Shown here in pieces: positions 1 to 4,983 of a stretch of DNA of 5,798 nt. Positions within the stretch are counted from its first letter, which is position 1. Each line of letters opens with the position of its first letter. Location: NCBI GenBank assembly GCA_031285575.1, contig JAITVX010000079.1:1-5798 (forward strand), written 5' to 3'. Source of the stretch: Bacteroidales bacterium. GTDB taxonomy: Bacteria; Bacteroidota; Bacteroidia; Bacteroidales; VadinHA17. The notes below the pieces were generated by a model. That model worked only from the letters and a program-made list of their open reading frames with translations. It made no database searches and was not told the DNA's origin. The position numbers and the translations under genes are program-made.

Positions 1-1690
1 GTTTATCCCCGTTTTTCCACGCCACGTAAGCGCCCTTTTCGGCTTGCAGCGCGTCGGCGTAGCGTGTGGAACCTTTTTGCGCGGGAACGTCCTTGATGTT
101 TTGGCGCGAAAGGATCAACGCCGTGGGCGTCGAAGTATTTTCCATCGCCATTTTCCATGCCACGTTGGTTTCGACGGCATCGGCGGGGCGAAGCACCAAC
201 GTTGACTGTTTCCCCGAATGGTTTTTCAGTTGTTCCATCAGGCGGATCTGCGCTTCCTGTTCCACGGGTTGATGCGTGGGGCCGTCTTCGCCTACGCGGA
301 AAGCATCGTGAGTCCATATATATTTCACAGGAAGCTTCATAAGGCACGCCAGCCTCAGGGCCGGTTTCATATAGTCGGAAAACACAAAAAAGGTTCCACA
401 TGCAGGTATTACGCCGCCATGCAACGCCATTCCGTTCATTATTGCCGCCATTGTAAGCTCTGAAACACCGGCATGAAGGAATGCTCCCGAAAAATCATTA
501 CGGGCAAACGCTCGGGTGTTTTTCAGAAAGCCGTCTGTTTTGTCGGAGTTGGCAAGGTCGGCTGAGGCAACTATCATATTTTCTATCTTGTTTGCAAAAA
601 CCGCAAGTATTGTCGAAGATGCCGTGCGTGTTGCCTGGTCGGCCTTGTGGTTAATAGCGTTGAAATCAATATCGGGTATGTTTCCCGAATAGAAGTCGTT
701 CAATTTTTTATAAAGCGCAGGATTCTGTTCTGCCCATCTACGATGCTTCTCTTTCCACTGCGAAGCTAAGGCCTGTTTTCTTTTAAGAACGTTACTGTAG
801 TATTCTTTTACGTCTTCAAAGATTGCGAAAGGTTCATCGGGATTGCCGCCGAGGTTCAGTACCGATTTCCCGAAAGAGCCTCCGGCATCGCTTACCGGCT
901 GACCGTGGGTGGAGGTTTTCCCTTCAAAGCTGTTTCCGGCGCTGTCTAATAATCCCTTTCCCATTACTGTTTTGCCTATTATCAGCGTTGGCCTCTCTTT
1001 TTCAGACTGGGCGGTGGTCAACGCTTCCCTTATCGTGGCGGGGTTGTTGCCGTCGATGGTTGTTACGTTCCAGCCCCACGAGGCGTACTTCATTGCGGTA
1101 TCTTCGCTGCTAACAGCATTTGTTTCGGTTGAAAGCTGTATGTTGTTCGAGTCGTAAAACATTATAAGGTTGTTAAGCCCCAGATGTCCGGCTATGCGGC
1201 CTGCTCCCTGCGATACTTCTTCCTGTATGCCGCCGTCGGATATAAATGTGTAAATTTTATGATTGAACAGTTCTCCGAATCTTGCAGCAAGAAATTTTTC
1301 GGCTATTGCTGCGCCCACTGCCATTGTGTGCCCCAACCCCAACGGCCCCGAAGTGTTTTCAATGCCTCTTGCAACGTCAAGTTCCGGATGTCCCGGTGCA
1401 GGGCTTCCCCACTGGCGGAAACTTTTAAGTTCTTCAACCGTAAAACGGCCGGTAAGGGCCAGTATGGAATAAAGCATGGGCGACATGTGCCCGGGGTCGA
1501 GAAAAAACCTGTCGCGGTTAATCCAGTAAGGGTCTGACGGATCAAAGTTCATGAACTCTGAAAAAAGTATATGCACAAAGTCGGCGCCCCCCATTGCTCC
1601 TCCCGGATGTCCCGATTTTGCCTTTTCAACCATTGCCATCGACAGTATGCGGATATTGTCGGCAGCCCTCTCGTTAATATCTGTTTTCAT
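1..1690 (-). CDS. tkt: Transketolase, 3' end cut by window edge
   Basis: Transketolase is a cytoplasmic, thiamine-diphosphate-dependent enzyme. It moves two-carbon ketol units between sugar phosphates in the non-oxidative pentose phosphate pathway. The frame is open from the ATG at 1688-1690 to the left edge, giving 563 codons; the family usually has about 660-670, so roughly the last 100 residues are missing. Visible landmarks are the N-terminal GHPGG (residues 27-31), the cofactor-binding SDGG segment (151-154) followed by IQEEVSQGAGRIAGHLGLNN, the catalytic-glutamate region VSELTMAAIMNG with Glu411, and GEDGPTHQP (467-475). The order is thus the N-terminal cofactor domain, the pyrimidine-binding domain and only the start of the C-terminal domain. 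The start is supported by the family-typical N-terminus and by a promoter match about 32 bases upstream. No frameshift or internal stop was found. The isozyme identity and the downstream neighbour cannot be seen. Confidence 0.96.
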   Translation of the reverse strand, partial: MKTDINERAADNIRILSMAMVEKAKSGHPGGAMGGADFVHILFSEFMNFDPSDPYWINRDRFFLDPGHMSPMLYSILALTGRFTVEELKSFRQWGSPAPGHPELDVARGIENTSGPLGLGHTMAVGAAIAEKFLAARFGELFNHKIYTFISDGGIQEEVSQGAGRIAGHLGLNNLIMFYDSNNIQLSTETNAVSSEDTAMKYASWGWNVTTIDGNNPATIREALTTAQSEKERPTLIIGKTVMGKGLLDSAGNSFEGKTSTHGQPVSDAGGSFGKSVLNLGGNPDEPFAIFEDVKEYYSNVLKRKQALASQWKEKHRRWAEQNPALYKKLNDFYSGNIPDIDFNAINHKADQATRTASSTILAVFANKIENMIVASADLANSDKTDGFLKNTRAFARNDFSGAFLHAGVSELTMAAIMNGMALHGGVIPACGTFFVFSDYMKPALRLACLMKLPVKYIWTHDAFRVGEDGPTHQPVEQEAQIRLMEQLKNHSGKQSTLVLRPADAVETNVAWKMAMENTSTPTALILSRQNIKDVPAQKGSTRYADALQAEKGAYVAWKNGDK

Positions 1691-1721
1691 TTCACGATTA
1701 CTTAATAATTTCAAAACGCCG

Positions 1722-1729
1722 CAAAAGTA
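1722..1729 (-). promoter_or_regulatory. Bacteroidota-type -7 promoter box for transketolase
   Basis: Read on the minus strand this is TACTTTTG, an exact match to the Bacteroidota consensus TAnnTTTG. Transcription would start a few bases downstream, leaving a leader of about 25-28 bases before the transketolase ATG. A clear -33 TTTG box is not seen; only a loose TTTTCGG lies about 23 bases upstream. The leader is A/T-rich with no Shine-Dalgarno match, as is usual in this phylum. The assignment is inference from the motif and its position. Confidence 0.6.
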
Positions 1730-1850
1730 GGATTATTTAAATAGACTTCTTCCGAAAATGTAAAAAAACAATTTGTACACCGGGATAATTATTGGCTACC
1801 TCATTATTAAGTGCAGCTGTTTGCGAGGTATTGAAATCGGAACCTGTAAA

Positions 1851-1872
1851 TGCAATTTTCAACAGAATTGCA
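1851..1872. repeat. Short inverted repeat in the gene-free stretch
   Basis: TGCAATT (1851-1857) and AATTGCA (1866-1872) are perfect 7-base arms around an 8-base spacer. A second, looser pair, TACCTC (1797-1802) and GAGGTA (1825-1830), lies just to the left. A T-run follows about 20 bases to the right (near 1890-1897), too far away for a normal intrinsic terminator. These could be operator half-sites or chance dyads in A/T-rich DNA. The rest of 1730-1903 shows no ORF with coding character and no RNA gene I can recognise. Confidence 0.35.
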
Positions 1873-1903
1873 GCGGCTTTAACAATAATTTTTTTTAACG
1901 TTA

Positions 1904-2190
1904 TTCCATGGTTCATGAAAGGTATCTTCCAGGGAAAAGTGCCGTTCCTTGGTTCATGAAATGTGCTTTCCGGAAAAAGGTGCCGTTCCTTGGTTCATGA
2001 AAGGTATCTTCCAGGAAAAAGTGCTGTTCCATGATTCATGAAAGGTATCGTTTGAAAAAAAGTGTCATTCCATGGTTCATGAAATGTGCTTCCCGGAAAA
2101 AGGTGCCGTTTCTTGGTTCATGAAAGGCATCGTTTGAAAAAAAGTGCCGTTCCATGATTCATGGAAAGTGCTTTCTGAAAAAAGTACTAT
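1904..2190. repeat. Tandem array of seven 41-bp direct repeats
   Basis: Seven head-to-tail units start at 1904, 1945, 1986, 2027, 2068, 2109 and 2150, each exactly 41 bases with no indels. The first 17 bases are nearly constant (consensus TTCC-A/T-TGGTTCATGAAA) and contain the perfect 8-base palindrome TTCATGAA in units 1-6. The last ten or so bases (consensus AAAAAGTGCCG) are also conserved, while the middle falls into three types. Units 1 and 3 carry GGTATCTTCCAGG; units 2 and 5 carry TGTGCTTYCCGG; units 4 and 6 carry GGYATCGTTTGAA. Unit 7 resembles the second type but has decayed, with TTCATGGA in place of the palindrome. Because 41 is not a multiple of three, the array cannot encode a repeated peptide in one frame. 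It may be a minisatellite, a set of protein-binding sites, or a transcribed structured element. I do not recognise a named family. Confidence 0.93.
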
Positions 2191-2221
2191 TTTTGAACTC
2201 CTGAAACGGAGTTTTTCAGAA
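2173..2221 (+). terminator. Nested inverted repeat with T-run, possible terminator
   Basis: The outer arms TTCTGAAAAA (2173-2182) and TTTTTCAGAA (2212-2221) are perfect 10-base complements. Inside them, AACTCC (2196-2201) and GGAGTT (2208-2213) form a 6-base stem with a 6-base loop, running directly into TTTTT (2212-2216). On the plus strand the inner hairpin plus T-run resembles a weak intrinsic terminator; on the minus strand no T-run follows. It overlaps the last repeat unit. If real, it would end a plus-strand transcript that crosses the repeat array, since no plus-strand gene lies upstream within the window. The stem is short, so the terminator call is tentative; the inverted repeat itself is certain. 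Confidence 0.4.
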
Positions 2222-2224
2222 GCC

Positions 2225-2241
2225 ATGTTTTCTCAAAACAT
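2225..2241. repeat. Small hairpin ATGTTTT-CTC-AAAACAT
   Basis: Perfect 7-base arms around a 3-base loop lie 4 bases after the preceding inverted repeat. The stem is A/T-rich and has no T-run after it, so it is unlikely to be a terminator on its own. It could be part of a larger folded region together with 2173-2221, or a chance dyad. Confidence 0.4.
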
Positions 2242-2325
2242 CTGCAGCCGCATAAAAAAACGGGTAAAATATCCGGCAATAATGAAATTGATTATGCACT
2301 TTTTTTTAGTTACAAAAATATATTC

Positions 2326-2333
2326 TATTTTTA
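2326..2333 (+). promoter_or_regulatory. Possible -7 box upstream of the small lipoprotein
   Basis: TATTTTTA matches TAnnTTTG except for its last base and lies 26 bases before the ATG at 2360. The surrounding DNA is so A/T-rich that such a match is weak evidence. A tiny hairpin, CGATT-AAA-AATCG (2338-2350), sits between it and the start codon. No better promoter candidate is seen in 2242-2359. Confidence 0.25.
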
Positions 2334-2359
2334 TCGCCGATTAAAAATCGCAAAAAACA

Positions 2360-2581
2360 ATGTTCACAGGCAGATTTAAATATTATATATTTCTTTTGAC
2401 TTTCTTTCTGGCATGCGCTGCATGCGCACCGTCAAAAAAGAAAAGCTACTATAAGGCCAGAAGAATTGAAGCTTCAAAGGCTAACTCTACGCAATTGGGC
2501 AGGAACAGATATTTCTATTCGCCCGGATACCGGAAAAAACTGTCGAAAACTTACAGGAACGTAAACAGAAACAGAATGTAG
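2360..2581 (+). CDS. Small basic probable lipoprotein, function unknown
   Basis: The 73-residue product starts with a short basic segment, then a hydrophobic stretch (about residues 8-18) ending in cysteines at 19 and 22. This looks like a lipoprotein signal peptide; FLAC with Cys19 or CAAC with Cys22 could be the lipobox, though neither is a textbook LxxC. The mature part is about 50 residues, strongly basic (many Lys and Arg) and rich in Tyr, Ser and Asn, with no recognised domain. It would be anchored in the inner or outer membrane. The leader before the ATG is A-rich (CGCAAAAAACA) without a Shine-Dalgarno match. The stop is only 3 bases from that of the convergent hydrolase gene. The composition, signal-like N-terminus and intact frame favour a real gene, but I do not recognise the family. 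Confidence 0.7.
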   Translation: MFTGRFKYYIFLLTFFLACAACAPSKKKSYYKARRIEASKANSTQLGRNRYFYSPGYRKKLSKTYRNVNRNRM

Positions 2582-2584
2582 GGG

Positions 2585-3352
2585 TCATTTGTCGATTAAA
2601 ACCGACAAGCCGTCGAAGGCAAGGCAAACTCCGTCGGGCAGCTCCCTCGAAACATCCGCATGACGCCCCATCTCGTGGCTTATGTGTGTAATGAACGCCT
2701 TTTCGGGCGAAAGCTCACTTATCAGCCCTATCGCCTCGCTCAAACAGAAGTGCGACACATGCTTCTCCTTCCTCACCGCATTAACAACAAAATACTTCAC
2801 GCCGGCAAGCCGCCTCATGCTCTCACCGGGAATGCTGTTGGCATCGGTTATGTATGCAAAATCGCCAACACGGAACCCATACACAGGCAAATGCCAGTGA
2901 AGCACCCTTACAGGCTGTATCTCCACGCCGCCAACACTGAAAACATCGTCGGAAACCGTACACAGCCTCATGTTGGGAACGCCGGGATACTTCACCTCGG
3001 CAAAAACATACGAATACTCCTTATGTATAGCCTGCTGAACCCGGACTTCCGAATAAATGTCGATTGCCGACCGGCTTTTATGGTTAAATGCCCGAACATC
3101 GTCAAGCCCCGCAATGTGGTCTTTATGCTCATGCGTCAGTAAAATAGCGTCGAGGCTGGTTACATCAGCCCTTAGCAGCTGCTGCCTGAAATCGGGGCCT
3201 GCATCGATAATAAAAGTAACACCGTCCGTTTCAACCAGCAACGACGACCGTAGCCGTTTGTCGCGAAAATCGATCGATTTGCAAGTGCTGCATTCGCATG
3301 CTATAACAGGCACTCCCTGCGAGGTTCCGGTGCCAAGAAACGTTATTTTCAC
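2585..3352 (-). CDS. MBL-fold metallohydrolase, PhnP-like
   Basis: This is a metallo-beta-lactamase-fold hydrolase most like PhnP, the phosphoribosyl 1,2-cyclic phosphate phosphodiesterase, and probably cytoplasmic. Numbering from the chosen GTG start (255 residues), it opens with KITFLGTGTSQGVPV, followed by a cysteine cluster ACECSTC (Cys19, 21, 24) that corresponds to the structural zinc site of PhnP. The metal-binding motif THEHKDH (residues 73-79) is intact. LHWHLPVYGF, YITD (Asp170) and the C-terminal THISH (His223, His226) supply the remaining expected ligands. The frame opens further upstream to a TTG at 3380-3382, but that overlaps a promoter match, and relatives begin at the KITFLG strand, so GTG 3350-3352 is preferred. 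No phosphonate-degradation genes are nearby, so the substrate here may differ; Bacteroidota commonly carry such a stand-alone gene. It lies divergent to the glycosyltransferase and convergent with the small lipoprotein. Confidence 0.9.
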   Translation of the reverse strand: MKITFLGTGTSQGVPVIACECSTCKSIDFRDKRLRSSLLVETDGVTFIIDAGPDFRQQLLRADVTSLDAILLTHEHKDHIAGLDDVRAFNHKSRSAIDIYSEVRVQQAIHKEYSYVFAEVKYPGVPNMRLCTVSDDVFSVGGVEIQPVRVLHWHLPVYGFRVGDFAYITDANSIPGESMRRLAGVKYFVVNAVRKEKHVSHFCLSEAIGLISELSPEKAFITHISHEMGRHADVSRELPDGVCLAFDGLSVLIDK

Positions 3353-3370
3353 CACTTTATATTTACACCG

Positions 3371-3378
3371 CAAACTTA
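3371..3378 (-). promoter_or_regulatory. -7 promoter box for the MBL hydrolase
   Basis: On the minus strand this reads TAAGTTTG, an exact TAnnTTTG match. The transcript would begin near 3365, leaving a leader of about 13 bases before the GTG start at 3352. A partial upstream box (TTTCG) lies about 21 bases further up. The position helps to rule out the TTG start at 3382, which lies upstream of the box. Confidence 0.5.
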
Positions 3379-3441
3379 ACAAAAAACACCCGACACCATC
3401 GAAATATAAAACAATAACATTCCGCCGTCAATAAATTTTAC

Positions 3442-3449
3442 TACTTTTG
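3442..3449 (+). promoter_or_regulatory. -7 promoter box for the glycosyltransferase operon
   Basis: TACTTTTG is an exact TAnnTTTG match and is identical to the octamer upstream of the transketolase gene. Transcription would start near 3455. That leaves about 40 bases of leader to the ATG at 3498 but under 10 to the alternative ATG at 3462, which favours the later start. No good -33 TTTG is seen. Confidence 0.55.
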
Positions 3450-3497
3450 GCAAAATATTACATGAACAATGAAATATGTTCATTAAAAATCCTGATG

Positions 3498-4163
3498 ATG
3501 TCAATACCCAAAGTAATTTATCAAACGTTTAAAACCAAAAACATTCCTTGGTTAACACGGTTTTATATCTACCGTTTCATGAAAAAGAATCCGGGATATA
3601 AATATGAGTTCTATGACGATAACCGGATTGATGATTTTTTTAAAGATTCGTTCAACACGAGGATATATCGCGCCTACCGGAAACTTCAGATAGGAGCCGC
3701 CAAAGCCGATTTTTTCAGATACGCCGTTCTTTATAAAACGGGAGGCGTCTATCTGGATTTGGACAGCGACCTTCTTGTCAGCTTAGACGAATACCTAAAA
3801 GAAGACGATACCGCCTTTATTGCGCGAGAAGGCCCCCACCCTTTCTTTACCCAGTGGGCGCTTGTTTTCGATAAAAATCACCCGTTTCTCGAAAGAGTGA
3901 TCGAATATATCGTCGAGAATATCGAGCAAAATAAATTTCCGCACGATGTACATTCCCTCACAGGGCCAGCGGTATATACAAGGGCCATCAATGATGTAAT
4001 TACAGAAAATCCGGATGTAACGTATCGTATGGCGCCGGATGATTATCGCGGATTGATGCAATTCAAATACAAACTGTGCAAATTTTTGATTTATAAGAAC
4101 AAATCAAAACACTGGAAAAAGTTGCAACAACGCATTTCGGTACTCAAAGACGATGACGCATAA
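3498..4163 (+). CDS. Glycosyltransferase with DXD motif (OCH1/Gly_transf_sug type)
   Basis: This is a probable nucleotide-sugar-dependent glycosyltransferase of the DXD sugar-binding family (OCH1-like, GT32-type), likely acting on a cell-surface glycan. From the chosen ATG it has 221 residues. It begins with SIPKVIYQTFKT, the usual first strand of the family. It then has AAKADFFRYAVLYKTGGVYL running into DLDSD (Asp87, Asp89, Asp91), which forms the metal and nucleotide-sugar site. No signal peptide or membrane segment is evident, so it probably works on the cytoplasmic side. In-frame starts also exist at 3495, 3462 (ATG) and 3447 (TTG); the last overlaps the promoter, and the family N-terminus fits 3495 or 3498 best. 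By hand count the gene is about 40% G+C, lower than its neighbours, as is common for surface-polysaccharide genes. The acceptor and the sugar donated are unknown. Confidence 0.88.
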   Translation: MSIPKVIYQTFKTKNIPWLTRFYIYRFMKKNPGYKYEFYDDNRIDDFFKDSFNTRIYRAYRKLQIGAAKADFFRYAVLYKTGGVYLDLDSDLLVSLDEYLKEDDTAFIAREGPHPFFTQWALVFDKNHPFLERVIEYIVENIEQNKFPHDVHSLTGPAVYTRAINDVITENPDVTYRMAPDDYRGLMQFKYKLCKFLIYKNKSKHWKKLQQRISVLKDDDA

Positions 4164-4176
4164 AATTTAACCCCAA

Positions 4177-4881
4177 ATGCCCGGCACGCTTTACCTTATT
4201 CCAACCATACTCGGACAGCAGAACGCCCGCGATGTTATTCCCGCAAAATCTATCGAAACAACAAAACGGCTACGGCATTTCATTGTAGAAGAACTGCGCA
4301 CTGCACGACGCTATTTAAGGCAAATAGACAAAAACTTCCCAATCGACGAATGTCTGTTCAACGTATTGAACGAACACACAGGCTACAGCGAGCTCGAAGA
4401 GATGCTTGCGCCACTTGAAAAAGGCATCGACGCAGGTCTTATGAGCGAAGCCGGACTGCCATGTATCGCCGACCCGGGCTCGAAGATAGTCAGCCTTGCC
4501 CACAAGCGCCAATACCGCATAGCGACGGCTGCAGGCTCGTCGTCAATCATCCTTGCGCTGGTTGCATCAGGCCTCAACGGACAAAACTTCGCCTTCAACG
4601 GATACCTGCCCGTTAAACCGGCCGAACTGACGAAGAAAATTAAGGAAATCGAAAGGAAATCGGCAGACGGAGCCGCCCAGATTTTCATGGAAACGCCCTA
4701 CCGCAATGATAAAACAATAGAAGCGCTGCTCGAAACATGCAATGCCGGCACAAATCTGTGCATTGCAGCCGATATTTCGCTGCCAACAGAATCGATTGCA
4801 ACAAAAACCATCTCGGAATGGAGGAAAACCGACATTAAATACAACAATCGCCTTGCAGTGTTTGTAATGCAAAGCAGCTGA
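4177..4881 (+). CDS. SAM-dependent methyltransferase, short RsmI-like (tetrapyrrole methylase fold)
   Basis: The 234-residue protein has the tetrapyrrole (corrin/porphyrin) methylase fold and is closest in pattern to RsmI, which 2'-O-methylates C1402 of 16S rRNA. Evidence is the opening strand TLYLIPTILG, the SAM-binding motif MSEAGLPCIADPGS (residues 89-102), GSSSIILALVASGL (120-133), FNGYLPVKPAEL (140-151) and METPYRND (171-178). E. coli RsmI has about 286 residues; here the protein ends soon after the fold is complete, so the C-terminal extension is absent. Bacteroidota commonly carry such a short paralogue beside a full-length RsmI, so the target should not be assumed to be C1402. The ATG lies 13 bases after the glycosyltransferase stop, with an A-rich leader and no terminator between, so co-transcription is likely. 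No convincing terminator follows within 4882-4983. Confidence 0.88.
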   Translation: MPGTLYLIPTILGQQNARDVIPAKSIETTKRLRHFIVEELRTARRYLRQIDKNFPIDECLFNVLNEHTGYSELEEMLAPLEKGIDAGLMSEAGLPCIADPGSKIVSLAHKRQYRIATAAGSSSIILALVASGLNGQNFAFNGYLPVKPAELTKKIKEIERKSADGAAQIFMETPYRNDKTIEALLETCNAGTNLCIAADISLPTESIATKTISEWRKTDIKYNNRLAVFVMQSS

Positions 4882-4983
4882 CTGACTGTTGTCTCTACAG
4901 CGCGTTAGAATAAGACAGGAAAGCAATAACATGGAAACGAACGAAATTCTTCCGTTTGCTGTATTTTTCCATTTGGTACATCA

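Noticed and set aside
3..1545. Several open frames of 60-130 codons on both strands inside the transketolase gene
   Set aside because: All are in other frames of a clearly coding, uninterrupted transketolase sequence and have no recognisable protein features.
1904..2190. CRISPR array
   Set aside because: Units are directly abutting 41-bp repeats with no unique spacers, and no cas genes are present.
2144..2344. A 66-codon plus-strand open frame starting in the last repeat units
   Set aside because: It begins inside the tandem repeat, runs through the inverted repeat and A/T-rich spacer, has no domain or signal character, and no promoter or leader was found for it.
2585..3352. Part of a phosphonate-degradation (phn) operon
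   Set aside because: The hydrolase is PhnP-like, but no other phn gene is nearby and the flanking genes are unrelated, so the gene symbol was not assigned.
2660..3434. Plus-strand open frames of 72-160 codons opposite the MBL hydrolase
   Set aside because: They are antisense shadows of a gene whose metal-binding motifs are all intact in the minus frame.
4891..4970. Bidirectional terminator between the methyltransferase and AraC genes
   Set aside because: Only weak dyads are present (for example TGTCT with AGACA, and ATGGAAA with TTTCCAT), with large loops and no proper T-run after the stem.
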